DNA of 64,000 bases, from assembly GCF_028823535.1 (NCBI RefSeq), contig NZ_JAQIYM010000006.1:248001-312000 (forward strand), given 5' to 3'. This DNA comes from Pseudomonas serbica (GTDB taxonomy: Bacteria > Pseudomonadota > Gammaproteobacteria > Pseudomonadales > Pseudomonadaceae). This document shows positions 19,001 through 28,430 of the stretch, in pieces (the stretch's first letter is position 1; each line of letters opens with the position of its first letter). The notes under the pieces are model-generated. The model had not been told where the DNA came from. It worked only from the letters and a program-made list of their open reading frames with translations, and did no database searches. The position numbers and the translations under genes were made by a program.

Positions 19001-22000
19001 ACACGCGCGGTACTGGTGGTTGATGAAAACACCCGGTTCGCCCAATCATCCTCTGCCAACCTTTATTCGTCTGTTTTACAGGCCCTGACGGCAGAGGAGC
19101 GGCAGGCATTGGGCTACACGCTGGAGGAGGCCGAGCGATTGAAGCGGGCTGTGCAGCAGGCACCGCTGCCGCGGGAACAGTTCAGGGTGGTTCTTCAGAA
19201 GCGTCCATTGTTCAAACCGAGCGTCGAACCGGGCATGAAGTTGCTCGGTGGCGTAGGTCCGTTACTGCCTTCCGGGCAACAAGTGGCCAGCTTTTTCCGA
19301 ACGCCGCGCGCGCGCGCGCTGAAGCTGTATCCCGATTTCAACGAAGCCGAGGTTGAGGCCTTCCTGCGCTCACTGGGGGACGACGTGCGAGGCGGTCTGA
19401 CTCGACGTGAAGCCGAATACGCGACACTCAAGCAAGAGCTGAATAGCTGGGTTCAAGCCCGTGTCACGGCACAAAGCAATCCCGCTGTCGAGGGGCGAAT
19501 CCCGGGTGGGCGAGAGCGTCAGGTCGCCAGCACTATCAAGCGCTGCTGGCGGCGACAGAGCGGAGCGGCGTTGACCATCGACTCCGCTGTAGAGCTGCCG
19601 CCCTTGAATGCCCAATTCAGTCATGTCGAGACACTGGCGCTGGCGAGTACAGGTGCAGGCAACCTCAATGCCTTTCTCAAGGGGTTCACCGGGCTCAAGA
19701 CGCTAAAGCTGGAGCGAATGGCCCTGCTCAAAGACCTCCCCGAGGCGATCGGTGATATGAAAGGCCTGACCCGCCTGAGCCTCAGGGGCAGCCGGGTTCG
19801 ATTCAATGAACACAATGCGGCAGTGCTCGGAAAATTGAGTGCACTTGAAGAGCTCGATTTGTTGAAAAACCCGTTGGGTCTCCCGCCGGACTTGAGCACG
19901 ATGCCTCGACTGAGGAAGATCAGCCTCAATGGCACGGGCATCGATCTATGGCCGGAGGGAGCGCAAAGCCTGCCCGACCTGCAGGAGCTGGACCTGCGAA
20001 ATAACCAGCTCACTGAAGTACCCCGGGCGATGCTCTCCATGGTGGGGGAGCCGCTTGAGGCGAACGCGAGAGTCAATCGTGTCACGCTTCTTGAGGGTAA
20101 CCCGTTTACGCGTCAAGGCTGGGAGCAGCTCAAGGATTATCGGGAGCAGCTGCAAGCGCTGAGGCCTGACCTGTTGGAGGGCAGTCTTCCCGGTGCATTC
20201 AAAGTGCTCGACTCGATGAGCGCCAGAATTCGTCAACTGTACCCTGACTTCAACGAATTCGAGATTGCCGAATTTCTGCAAACCCATGGGAGCGAGGCAA
20301 GCTCCGAGCTGACTCGCCTTGAGAGTGAGTATGAAACCTTGAATCGGCAATTGTCGGCCTGGTCGTTTTCGGGAGGTGGCGCCCGTCAACGTTACATTCG
20401 CGCCGGTCAGGCTCCTGCCGGGCTGTCCGAGCGGGCAGACCGATACACCGCTGCTGACCGGATTCGCCGCTGCTGGAGGCGGCAAGCCCCGCAAAAGAAT
20501 GCCAACGACGGAACCCCGATCGGTTTTGAACTTGATCTGAGTCGCCAGACACTTGATAGCGTTCCTGATATCGAGGCCGATTTCAGCCATGTGGGTTCGC
20601 TCAAACTCAACAACATGGGCTTGAGTGTGTCTCCAGAGGGCTTTCTTGCGCATTTCAGAGGCGTGCGTTGGCTGGATCTGTCGAATAACCGGCTGACCGC
20701 GATACCCCCGGCGCTGGATGAAATGCATGGGCTGACGCGCTTGTTTCTCCAGGACAACCGCATTCGGTTGACCCCCGAGACCGCCCAGTTGCTGGCGAGG
20801 CGCAGCACGCTCCGGTCGTTGAACCTGTCTCGGAACCCTTTGGGCATGCTGCCGGATTTCAGCGCGATAACGGACATGCGCTCGCTGGCGTTGAACACGA
20901 TCGGCGTTGATAGCTGGCCAGTCGGCTTGGGTGAGCAGCCGTTGCTGGATGTGATCGATCTGAGAAACAACCAGATCACGACGATTCCGCAATCGGTCAT
21001 TGCCCCGCCGGACGCGCAACTTGAGGAGGCGGCACGAATCAACAACTTCACTTACATTGGTGGCAATCCATTGTCGGAAGTCAGCCAGCGACAGCTTCGT
21101 GACTACTGGACGCGTCTTGAGCGAGAACGACCCGATGTTTCAGCGTTACGGCGACCGGGAGTCTTTGAGTACCAGGCCCGTGTGGCACCCGTGGATCGAG
21201 GTAGCGTCGGAGGGCGAAATCCGACAGCCCTGCAGCGCTGGACCACCGGCCTGGCCGCCGAGCGGATTCCGGCCAGACAAGCGCAATGGCAGACGCTGCT
21301 CGCGCAGGAGGGTTCCAACGGCTTCTTCCAGGTACTCAACGACCTTACCCCTGCCGCTTCCGGCCTCGCAGACCTTCAGCGGCGCGTGTGGGAGGTCATC
21401 GACGCCATTACCGAAGCCAACCCTGAATCCGAAGCCCTTCGTGATCAGATGTTCGAGTGGGCCGGGCGACCAGCCTGCTGTGACCGTGCAGCGTTGTCAT
21501 TCAGCAATCTGGAAATCATGGCAATGGTGTACCGGGCCCGGACACTGGCCTTGGATGGGGATCAGGCTGCGACGCTCCTGAAATTGTCCCGAGGGCTGTT
21601 CCGCCTGGACGAGGTTGAGAAAATCGCCCTGGCGGATATCCAGCAACGCACCACCGCGATCAATGACATGCCGGGTTTGACGGCTGCCGAAAAGCTACGG
21701 CGGATCAGTGCTCTGGAAGAGGTCGAGATAAAACTGGCCTACCGTTTCGGCCTCAAGGACCAGCTCGAATTGCCGGGCCAGCCGCAGCAAGTCAGGTTCA
21801 CAGGCCTTGGCAACGTTACCCCGGTGATGCTGGACAGGGCATACAACCAGGTCGTGGCACTGGACAGTTCACCTGAAGAGTTTCAGTCGCTGGTGGCGAA
21901 AGACTTCTGGAAGGACTTTGTGACGAACAAATACCGGGCGCAATTCGAAGCGCAACGCGAGCCCTATCAGGATCGCCTGGCCAATTTGCGAGAAAACCTG

Positions 22001-22129
22001 CAGGCAGGGGAATTATCAGAAGCGCAGTACAAGACGCAATCCGACGAACTGGACGCTCAACTCCAGATCGAAGAGGCGTCGCTGATCGAGAAATGCACTC
22101 GCGAGGAGTTGGCCAAGCACCCGCTCTGA
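16079..22129 (+). CDS. Giant LRR protein with toxin-like N-terminus, duplicated LRR module and NEL-type E3 ubiquitin ligase-like domain (copy 2)
   Basis: This 2016-residue paralogue of the preceding gene starts at TTG, with AAGGA 8 bases upstream and no better in-frame start nearby. It has the same order of parts: toxin-like N-terminus, hydrophobic helices near 478-545 (NGVSMFVPVLGEVMMGVMA), shared middle motifs (LEHNGAGAW, LMRRLG), LRRs and a NEL-like C-terminus. The difference is a tandem duplication: a module starting with LYPDFNE and ending after the LRR block occurs at about 1078-1365 and again at about 1380-1680. Catalytic-type Cys1800 lies in CCDR, closely matching the CEDR of IpaH-class ligases. 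A strong bidirectional terminator follows. Host-directed ubiquitin ligase activity is inferred, not shown. Confidence 0.8.
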   Translation: MRNQNESPEKTAAPSPTAEQPSVHAEFIAKAIPAWLVNASPARREAVKKAPVVLPDWYLAASQAQRLALNARFEASIKSQSLLDKTMLNMQDINAFAEPLLVSALKDRFAVELDVNKTFVQLKKPLELGVFKYEAGTFEVLTLPLLQAAMHNFEEDECGAGHFHSSSGFVSELTPGVLGKVTTSLTVAQFLTLCRELDIGAKYQAYLKDFLQSPNPVAVAFLRQLFVTSQKDAMRAAAEMALLKKDIEPKDYTMILSVIGGEMNPQVDGKPVWFRDLGLMKKKMTGCVLFLIGEKYKYSDEMILYVPHDPEHPLKRYKDREMDAELKRQFTARDAAQSRDDGSTEYQRFFSQFVAYADRPYYFSQFTQKAKDALADPLAALRSPWLKGFDAINPFSVLYAPSELPPEQVPRQEPIEDPYTRTSSFAERGLWGPNADLWVDLFDKSRDKIMADARHYAVPTAQVDANVRAQKMAVLLEVGMLLLNGVSMFVPVLGEVMMGVMAAQLMSETFEGVIEWSEGDHRAALAHLADVAENLALIAAMHGASKGVGKLTAVKPEPFVEGLQPVTSATGKPRLWKPDLGPYRAPLKLPAGSTPNELGLHRYKGQDILPLGDDHFVVRRDQGVGQFRIQHPSRTDAYAPRLEHNGAGAWTHEAEEPLSWDGPILMRRLGYRAQAFTDAQLEQIRVTSGVEPDQLRQLHVEQGRPAAQLSDTLTRFRIDRDIEVFREQIASENPQVYAKADLAMQFRVMRSQELLPASPAIKVLDSQSQLIWEDPIAQREGARRLTFVVGDQEAANGTVLTSLLDMLKAQRVDIKNVPGTSDLTLDQRAVELRKEIARAVQNKKRSLFESLYRAQQASASSSVARIKVFFPQLPTVVVEQIVEEATEDDLLALGNSGPLPRRIYEQAEWARQDLRLAHAYEGLYLETSSGVDSERLALRSLETLPGWPKGVRFELREYGPQGTLLDVIGAPQIPTRAVLVVDENTRFAQSSSANLYSSVLQALTAEERQALGYTLEEAERLKRAVQQAPLPREQFRVVLQKRPLFKPSVEPGMKLLGGVGPLLPSGQQVASFFRTPRARALKLYPDFNEAEVEAFLRSLGDDVRGGLTRREAEYATLKQELNSWVQARVTAQSNPAVEGRIPGGRERQVASTIKRCWRRQSGAALTIDSAVELPPLNAQFSHVETLALASTGAGNLNAFLKGFTGLKTLKLERMALLKDLPEAIGDMKGLTRLSLRGSRVRFNEHNAAVLGKLSALEELDLLKNPLGLPPDLSTMPRLRKISLNGTGIDLWPEGAQSLPDLQELDLRNNQLTEVPRAMLSMVGEPLEANARVNRVTLLEGNPFTRQGWEQLKDYREQLQALRPDLLEGSLPGAFKVLDSMSARIRQLYPDFNEFEIAEFLQTHGSEASSELTRLESEYETLNRQLSAWSFSGGGARQRYIRAGQAPAGLSERADRYTAADRIRRCWRRQAPQKNANDGTPIGFELDLSRQTLDSVPDIEADFSHVGSLKLNNMGLSVSPEGFLAHFRGVRWLDLSNNRLTAIPPALDEMHGLTRLFLQDNRIRLTPETAQLLARRSTLRSLNLSRNPLGMLPDFSAITDMRSLALNTIGVDSWPVGLGEQPLLDVIDLRNNQITTIPQSVIAPPDAQLEEAARINNFTYIGGNPLSEVSQRQLRDYWTRLERERPDVSALRRPGVFEYQARVAPVDRGSVGGRNPTALQRWTTGLAAERIPARQAQWQTLLAQEGSNGFFQVLNDLTPAASGLADLQRRVWEVIDAITEANPESEALRDQMFEWAGRPACCDRAALSFSNLEIMAMVYRARTLALDGDQAATLLKLSRGLFRLDEVEKIALADIQQRTTAINDMPGLTAAEKLRRISALEEVEIKLAYRFGLKDQLELPGQPQQVRFTGLGNVTPVMLDRAYNQVVALDSSPEEFQSLVAKDFWKDFVTNKYRAQFEAQREPYQDRLANLRENLQAGELSEAQYKTQSDELDAQLQIEEASLIEKCTREELAKHPL

Positions 22130-22150
22130 TGCCGTCATTAAACGAAGAAC

Positions 22151-22184
22151 AAAGGCCTGGGTCTGCGCAAGCATCCAGGCCTTT
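22151..22184. terminator. Bidirectional rho-independent terminator between giant toxin gene and ureC
   Basis: A 10-base stem (AAAGGCCTGG pairing with CCAGGCCTTT) with a 14-base loop lies 21 bases after the toxin stop and 20 bases after the end of ureC on the other strand. T-rich sequence follows on the plus strand. Confidence 0.8.
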
Positions 22185-22204
22185 TCCTTGCGTTGCTCAG
22201 TCGA

Positions 22205-23905
22205 TCAGAACAGGAAGTAACGCTGGGCCATCGGCAACACATCCGCCGGCTCGCACCACAGCAAAATGCCGTCAGCCTTGACCTGATAAGTCTGCGGATC
22301 GACCTCGATGTCTGGCAGGTAATCGTTGTGGATCAAATCGGTTTTCTGCACCTTGCGACAACCTTTGACCACGGCGATTTTCTTCTTCAAGCCCAGCGCT
22401 TCAGCAAGCCCGGCCTCCTGCGCCGCCTGGCTGATAAAGGTCAGGCTGGTGGCGTGCAGGGATCCGCCATAACTGGCGAACATCGGCCGGTAGTGCACCG
22501 GTTGCGGCGTTGGAATCGAGGCGTTGGCATCACCCATCAGGCTGGCCGCGATAGCACCGCCCTTGAGGATCAGCGTGGGTTTGACCCCGAAGAACGCTGG
22601 ACGCCAGAGCACCAGGTCGGCCCATTTGCCCACTTCGATCGAGCCCACTTCATGGCTGATGCCATGGGTGATCGCCGGGTTGATGGTGTACTTGGCGATG
22701 TAGCGTTTGGCGCGGAAGTTGTCGTTGCCTTCGCCGTCCAGGGGCAGCGGGCCGCGCTGCTTTTTCATCTTGTCGGCGGTTTGCCAGGTGCGGGTGATCA
22801 CCTCACCGACACGGCCCATGGCCTGGCTGTCGGAGCTGATCATCGAGAACGCACCGAGGTCGTGGAGGATGTCTTCGGCGGCGATGGTTTCGCGGCGAAT
22901 GCGGCTTTCGGCGAAGGCCACGTCTTCGGCAATGCTCGGGTCCAGGTGGTGACAGACCATCAGCATGTCGAGGTGTTCGTCGATAGTGTTGCGGGTGAAC
23001 GGCCGGGTCGGGTTGGTAGAGCTCGGCAGCACGTTCGCGAAGCCGCAGGCCTTGATAATGTCCGGGGCATGGCCTCCGCCCGCTCCTTCGGTGTGATAGG
23101 TGTGGATGGTTCGACCCTTGAAAGCGGCGAGGGTGGTTTCGACGAAGCCCGATTCGTTGAGGGTGTCGGTGTGGATCGCCACCTGCACGTCGTACTGGTC
23201 GGCGACACTCAGGCAGTTGTCGATGCTTGCCGGGGTGGTGCCCCAGTCTTCGTGGAGCTTGAGGCCGATGGCGCCGGCCTTGACCTGTTCTATCAGCGGC
23301 TCGGGCAGGCTGGCGTTGCCCTTGCCGGTCAGGCCGATGTTCATCGGGAAGGCGTCGGCGGCCTGGAGCATGCGCGCCAGATGCCATGGCCCGGAGGTGC
23401 AGGTGGTGGCGTTGGTGCCGGTGGCAGGCCCGGTGCCGCCGCCGATCATGGTGGTGACACCGCTCATCAGTGCTTCTTCGATCTGCTGCGGGCAGATGAA
23501 GTGGATGTGCGTGTCGATGCCGCCGGCGGTGAGGATCATGCCTTCGCCGGCGATCACTTCGGTGCTGGCGCCGATGGCGATGTTGACGTCGGGCTGGATG
23601 TCCGGGTTGCCGGCTTTGCCGATGGCGGCGATGCGACCGTCCTTGAGGCCGACGTCCGCCTTGACGATGCCCCAGTGGTCGATGATCAGCGCGTTGGTGA
23701 TCAGGGTATCGACGACTTCAGCGGCCAGTAACTGGCTTTGGCCCTGGCCGTCACGGATAACCTTGCCACCGCCGAACTTCACTTCTTCGCCGTAGGTGGT
23801 GAAGTCTTTTTCCACTTCGACCCATAGCTCGGTGTCGGCCAGGCGGACCTTGTCACCGACGGTGGGGCCGAACATGTCGGCGTAGGCTTGTTTTGAAATT
23901 TTCAT
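22205..23905 (-). CDS. ureC: Urease subunit alpha
   Basis: This 566-residue catalytic subunit hydrolyses urea to ammonia and carbamate at a dinickel centre. Metal and active-site residues are all present: His133 and His135 (GIDTHIHF), carbamylated Lys216 (GLKLHEDWG), His245 ([11 protein letters not shown]), His271, flap His319/His320 (MVCHHLD) and Asp359 (SSDSQAMG). The length is standard. It is the last gene of the urt-ure operon and ends at the shared terminator. The accessory genes ureE, ureF and ureG, needed to load nickel, are not next to it in this window. They are expected elsewhere in the genome, as in P. aeruginosa. Confidence 0.98.
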   Translation of the reverse strand: MKISKQAYADMFGPTVGDKVRLADTELWVEVEKDFTTYGEEVKFGGGKVIRDGQGQSQLLAAEVVDTLITNALIIDHWGIVKADVGLKDGRIAAIGKAGNPDIQPDVNIAIGASTEVIAGEGMILTAGGIDTHIHFICPQQIEEALMSGVTTMIGGGTGPATGTNATTCTSGPWHLARMLQAADAFPMNIGLTGKGNASLPEPLIEQVKAGAIGLKLHEDWGTTPASIDNCLSVADQYDVQVAIHTDTLNESGFVETTLAAFKGRTIHTYHTEGAGGGHAPDIIKACGFANVLPSSTNPTRPFTRNTIDEHLDMLMVCHHLDPSIAEDVAFAESRIRRETIAAEDILHDLGAFSMISSDSQAMGRVGEVITRTWQTADKMKKQRGPLPLDGEGNDNFRAKRYIAKYTINPAITHGISHEVGSIEVGKWADLVLWRPAFFGVKPTLILKGGAIAASLMGDANASIPTPQPVHYRPMFASYGGSLHATSLTFISQAAQEAGLAEALGLKKKIAVVKGCRKVQKTDLIHNDYLPDIEVDPQTYQVKADGILLWCEPADVLPMAQRYFLF

Positions 23906-23956
23906 GCGCTTGCCTTGGGATTCAATGGTTTTCGAGACCGCTCGCGTAGCTCGCTA

Positions 23957-24025
23957 TCGCTGGCAAGCCAGCTCCTACAATTTCCGTTGAAATACGATCC
24001 CCTGTAGGAGCTGGCTTGCCAGCGA
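23957..24025. repeat. REP pair, TGTAGGAGCTGGCTTGCCAGCGA type
   Basis: Perfect 23-base arms at 23957-23979 and 24003-24025 sit in the 146-base gap between ureB and ureC, inside the operon. This is the second REP sub-family of the window. The hairpin could affect mRNA stability and the ureB/ureC ratio. Confidence 0.9.
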
Positions 24026-24051
24026 AGGGGCCGGTACAGGCTGCACATCAC

Positions 24052-24356
24052 TTAAAGGTCGCCCATGATCCGTCCGGCAAAGCCGAACACCCGGCGATGC
24101 CCGGCCAGATCGACAAGCTCGACCTCGCGGCTCTGGCCCGGTTCAAAACGCACGGCGGTGCCGGCGGGGATGTTCAGGCGCATGCCGCGACTGCTGGCGC
24201 GGTCGAAGGTCAGGGCGTCGTTTGTTTCGAAAAAGTGGTAGTGCGAGCCGACCTGGATCGGCCGGTCGCCGCTGTTGGCCACTTTCAAGCTGACAGTACG
24301 GCGGCCGACGTTGAGTTCGATGTCGCCGGGCTGGATCTGGTATTCACCGGGAATCA

Positions 24357-24357
<1 letters not shown>
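24052..24357 (-). CDS. ureB: Urease subunit beta
   Basis: This 101-residue structural subunit packs around the alpha subunit in the urease trimer of trimers. It carries the family signature [13 protein letters not shown] and the C-terminal [14 protein letters not shown]. The ATG overlaps the TGA of the upstream acetyltransferase gene (TGATG), which fixes the start and suggests translational coupling. A REP pair separates it from ureC downstream. Confidence 0.97.
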
Positions 24358-24896
<539 letters not shown>

Positions 24897-25430
24897 TTAC
24901 TCCTTGTTGGCGGGCGGCGGTTCGGCGCCAGGATTGAGTGTCAGTTGCATGAAGGTCAGGTCCAGCCAGCGACCGAACTTGGTGCCAACCTGCGGCATCT
25001 GGCCGGTGGTCACGAAACCGACGTGTTCATGCAGACGAATGGAAGCGGCATTGCCGCTTTCGATGGCGGCGACCATCACATGTTTGTTGCAGTCTTTGGC
25101 GCGCTCGATCAGCACGTCCATCAATCGTGGGCCCAGGCCATTGCCGCGCTGGTCGCTGCGCACGTAGACCGAATGCTCGACGGTGTGGCGGAAACCATCG
25201 AACGGTCGCCAGTCACCAAACGAAGCGTAGCCCAGCACGCTGTTCTCGCCGTCGACGATCACCAGGATCGGATAACCCTGGGATTGCCGGGCGCTGAACC
25301 AGGCTTGGCGGTTGCCGAGGTCCACGGCCTGTTCGTTCCAGATCGCCGTGGTGTTGAGCACCGCGTCGTTGTAGATGTCACGGATCGCCGGCAGGTCGGA
25401 ATGCACCGCATCGCGGATGTGATAAGTCAT
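24897..25430 (-). CDS. Phosphinothricin/methionine sulfoximine-type N-acetyltransferase
   Basis: The 177-residue GNAT protein matches the Pat/PitA/MddA group, with the opening IRDAVHSDLPAIRDIYNDAV, the middle GYASFGDWRPFDGFRHTVE and the acetyl-CoA loop VRSDQRGNGLGPRLMDVLI. Enzymes of this group acetylate L-methionine sulfoximine and phosphinothricin, which are glutamine synthetase inhibitors. This fits an operon that supplies ammonia for glutamine synthetase. P. aeruginosa has an equivalent gene at the same place between ureA and ureB (from memory). It ends 6 bases before the next gene. Confidence 0.88.
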   Translation of the reverse strand: MTYHIRDAVHSDLPAIRDIYNDAVLNTTAIWNEQAVDLGNRQAWFSARQSQGYPILVIVDGENSVLGYASFGDWRPFDGFRHTVEHSVYVRSDQRGNGLGPRLMDVLIERAKDCNKHVMVAAIESGNAASIRLHEHVGFVTTGQMPQVGTKFGRWLDLTFMQLTLNPGAEPPPANKE

Positions 25431-25439
25431 GGCGCGTCC

Positions 25440-25742
<303 letters not shown>

Positions 25743-25791
25743 CGTTGGAGTCCATCTGGGCAGATAAAAATTCGGATCTGTAAATACATCA

Positions 25792-25867
25792 CCTGTAGGA
25801 GCTGGCTTGCCAGCGAAGCTTTTGGCGACATTGAGTACGCCTTCGCTGGCAAGCCAGCTCCTGCAGG
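25792..25867. repeat. REP pair, TGTAGGAGCTGGCTTGCCAGCGA type
   Basis: Inverted arms at 25792-25819 and 25841-25867 lie between ureD and ureA. They match except for one T/C change in the right copy (CTCCTGCAG instead of CTCCTACAG). Confidence 0.88.
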
Positions 25868-25878
25868 GGGAGCGGTGT

Positions 25879-26718
25879 TCAGGTGCTCCATATTCTGGGG
25901 GGGAGTGCTTCTCGGCCGAGCAGTGCAGGGCGCAATAACCGCCACAAATCAATCAGCCAGCCTCGCGCCAGCAGCGCTTCGCTGGCCAGGCAACGAGCAA
26001 CCAGAAGCCCCGGCAACTGGGTCAAATCCCCGCGCACATCGTTGGGCAATGAACGGCATTGCTCCAGCAGATCGCTGTCAATTTCCCCGGTCACCAGCAG
26101 GGTGGCAAACGCCGGTTGCCCATCCAGCCCGATCGGCGAGTCGAGCAAGCCATCACCACCGACAATGCGCTGGCGTTCGTGCCAGAGCAACTGGCCGTCG
26201 CGGCGGATATCCAGTTGCGCCTGGAAATGGCCGAGATCGAAACGCTCGCCACTGGCCGGGCGACCCAGCGCCACCACATCCCAATAAAACAGCCGCGCAT
26301 CACCTTGCAGATCAATGGACGTGCTGAGTTCGGCCCGGGCATCGCTGAAGATGATCGTCTCTTGTGGCAGCCATTCCAGTGTCGCGCCGTGGGCCACTTT
26401 CAGGTCAAGTTTCTGATAAGCCGGGCCTGCCGCGCGATACCACTTGGCCGCGCCGGGGCTGGTGATTTGCGCCCACGCCTGACGGCCGACACTGGCGCTG
26501 ATGTCCAAGCGGTCGCCGCCGGCGATCCCGCCCGGCGGATGCACGATGATGTGCTGGCACACTTCGGGCCCTTCGGCATACAGGTGCTTCTGCACCCGCA
26601 GCGGGCCTTTGTGCCGTCGCTGGACCGGGCGCGTGCTGTCGCCGAAGCGGGCGTAGCCCAGCTCCAGCTCGGCATGCCAGCTCGGGGTAAACAGGGCAGT
26701 AGGTAGTGGTAGATTCAT
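25879..26718 (-). CDS. ureD: Urease accessory protein UreD
   Basis: The 279-residue protein belongs to the UreD/UreH family, which scaffolds UreF and UreG on apo-urease during nickel insertion. Supporting motifs are [18 protein letters not shown], the [11 protein letters not shown] stretch and the [14 protein letters not shown] stretch. It follows urtE with a 30-base gap, so import and maturation functions are on one transcript. The length is family-typical. Confidence 0.95.
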   Translation of the reverse strand: MNLPLPTALFTPSWHAELELGYARFGDSTRPVQRRHKGPLRVQKHLYAEGPEVCQHIIVHPPGGIAGGDRLDISASVGRQAWAQITSPGAAKWYRAAGPAYQKLDLKVAHGATLEWLPQETIIFSDARAELSTSIDLQGDARLFYWDVVALGRPASGERFDLGHFQAQLDIRRDGQLLWHERQRIVGGDGLLDSPIGLDGQPAFATLLVTGEIDSDLLEQCRSLPNDVRGDLTQLPGLLVARCLASEALLARGWLIDLWRLLRPALLGREALPPRIWST

Positions 26719-26748
26719 AGTTTCTGATTATCGTCAGGACGCCACAGA

Positions 26749-27447
26749 TTAGATCGTAACCAGGCCGCGGACACCTTCGGCTTCCATGTTTTCGCCGCGG
26801 CCCTGCTGCACGATCTCGCCGCGGGACATCACCAGGTACTGATCGGCCAGTTCGGCGGCAAAGTCGTAGAACTGCTCCACCAGCAAAATCGCCATGTCAC
26901 CGCGCGCCGCAAGTTTCTTGATCACTGCGCCGATTTCCTTGATCACCGACGGCTGGATGCCTTCGGTGGGCTCGTCGAGAATCAACAGGCGTGGGCGGCT
27001 GGCCAACGCCCGGCCAATCGCCAATTGCTGCTGTTGGCCGCCGGACAAGTCACCGCCGCGCCGTTGCTTCATCTGCAGCAGTACCGGAAACAGTTCGTAG
27101 ATGAACGCCGGGACTTCCTTGGCCTCACCGCCGGGAAAGCGCGACAACCCCATCAGCAGGTTTTCCTCTACGGTCAGGCGGCCGAAGATCTCCCGGCCCT
27201 GGGGCACGTAGGCGATGCCGGCATGCACCCGCTGGTGCGGCTTGAACGCGGTGATCGGTTTGCCCTCCCAATTCACCGCGCCTTCCTTGGCCGGCAGCAG
27301 GCCCATCAGGCACTTGAGCAGGGTGGTCTTGCCCACGCCGTTACGGCCGAGCAGGCAGGTGACTTCGCCGACCTTCACGTCAAACGTCAGGCCGCGCAGG
27401 ATGTGGCTACCGCCGTAGTATTGGTGCAGCTTGTCAACTTGCAGCAT
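26749..27447 (-). CDS. urtE: Urea ABC transporter ATP-binding subunit UrtE
   Basis: This 232-residue ABC ATPase of the branched-chain/urea (LivF-like) class has Walker A GRNGVGKTTLLK, the signature DLSGGQQQQLAIGRAL and Walker B LLILDEPTEGIQPS. With UrtD it powers urea import through the UrtBC channel. The start was taken at MLQVDKLHQYYGG because the upstream extension runs into a REP palindrome. The ureD gene follows. Confidence 0.96.
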   Translation of the reverse strand: MLQVDKLHQYYGGSHILRGLTFDVKVGEVTCLLGRNGVGKTTLLKCLMGLLPAKEGAVNWEGKPITAFKPHQRVHAGIAYVPQGREIFGRLTVEENLLMGLSRFPGGEAKEVPAFIYELFPVLLQMKQRRGGDLSGGQQQQLAIGRALASRPRLLILDEPTEGIQPSVIKEIGAVIKKLAARGDMAILLVEQFYDFAAELADQYLVMSRGEIVQQGRGENMEAEGVRGLVTI

Positions 27448-27469
27448 TCTCAAATCCTCCTCAATCCCT

Positions 27470-27541
27470 TGTAGGAGCTGGCTTGCCAGCGAAGCTTTTG
27501 GCGTCATTCAGTACGCCTTCGCTGGCAAGCCAGCTCCTACA
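27470..27541. repeat. REP pair, TGTAGGAGCTGGCTTGCCAGCGA type
   Basis: Perfect 25-base arms at 27470-27494 and 27517-27541 lie in the 113-base gap between urtD and urtE. This is the third copy of this sub-family inside the urt-ure operon. Confidence 0.9.
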
Positions 27542-27560
27542 GGTTCGGTGTTCGCAAATC

Positions 27561-28430
27561 TCAGCGGCCGAGATACACGTCGATCACCCGTTCGTTGTCC
27601 TGCACCTGCTCCAGCGATCCCTCGGCCAGCACGCTGCCCTGGTGCAACACGGTGACGTGGTCGGCGATCGAGCCGACGAAGCCCATGTCGTGCTCCACCA
27701 CCATCAGCGAGTGCTTGCCGGCCAGGGTCTTGAACAGTTCGGCGGTGAATTCGGTTTCGGCGTCGGTCATGCCGGCCACCGGTTCGTCGAGCAGCAGCAG
27801 TTGCGGGTCTTGCATCAACAGCATGCCGATTTCCAGGAACTGCTTCTGGCCGTGGGACAGCAAGCCAGCGGGACGATTGACCGAAGCGGTCAGGCGAATG
27901 GTGTCGAGCACCTCGGCGATCCGGTCTTTCTGTTCGCCACTCAAGCGCGCCCGCAGACTGGCCCACACCGACTTGTCGGTTTTCTGCGCCAGCTCCAGGT
28001 TCTCGAACACACTCAAGGCTTCGAACACGGTCGGTTTCTGGAATTTGCGGCCAATGCCGGCCTGGGCAATCTGCACTTCGCTCATCTGCGTCAGGTCCAG
28101 GGTTTCGCCGAACCAGGCCTTGCCGTGGCTGGGGCGGGTCTTGCCGGTGATCACGTCCATCAGCGTGGTCTTGCCCGCGCCGTTGGGGCCGATGATGCAG
28201 CGCAGTTCGCCGACGCCGATGTACAGGTTCAAGTCGTTCAGCGCCTTGAAACCATCGAAGCTGACGCTGATGTCTTCCAGGGTCAGGATGGTGCCATGGC
28301 GGGTGTTCAGGCCTTTGCCTGCACGCTGGCCGAGGCCGATGACATCGCGGCTGGTGCCGGCGTCCTTGTTCGGCTCCACGGGAAAAAACGCCGGTTCGAG
28401 CATGAATTCAGCGGTCGCAGTGACTCTCAT
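27561..28430 (-). CDS. urtD: Urea ABC transporter ATP-binding subunit UrtD
   Basis: This 289-residue ABC ATPase has Walker A IGPNGAGKTTLMDVITG, a signature region LLSHGQKQFLEIGMLL and Walker B LLLLDEPVAGMTDAE. It has an N-terminal extension of about 45 residues (MRVTATAEFMLEPAFFPVEP onward) before the conserved TLEDISVSFDGF, which is usual for Pseudomonas UrtD. The ATG overlaps the urtC stop by 4 bases (ATGA), supporting coupled translation. Confidence 0.96.
   Translation of the reverse strand: MRVTATAEFMLEPAFFPVEPNKDAGTSRDVIGLGQRAGKGLNTRHGTILTLEDISVSFDGFKALNDLNLYIGVGELRCIIGPNGAGKTTLMDVITGKTRPSHGKAWFGETLDLTQMSEVQIAQAGIGRKFQKPTVFEALSVFENLELAQKTDKSVWASLRARLSGEQKDRIAEVLDTIRLTASVNRPAGLLSHGQKQFLEIGMLLMQDPQLLLLDEPVAGMTDAETEFTAELFKTLAGKHSLMVVEHDMGFVGSIADHVTVLHQGSVLAEGSLEQVQDNERVIDVYLGR

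Noticed and set aside
22193..23731. Long plus-strand open frame (512 codons) opposite ureC
   Set aside because: It is the mirror of a fully conserved ureC with all active-site residues; the translation has no recognisable domain and reflects high-GC codon bias.
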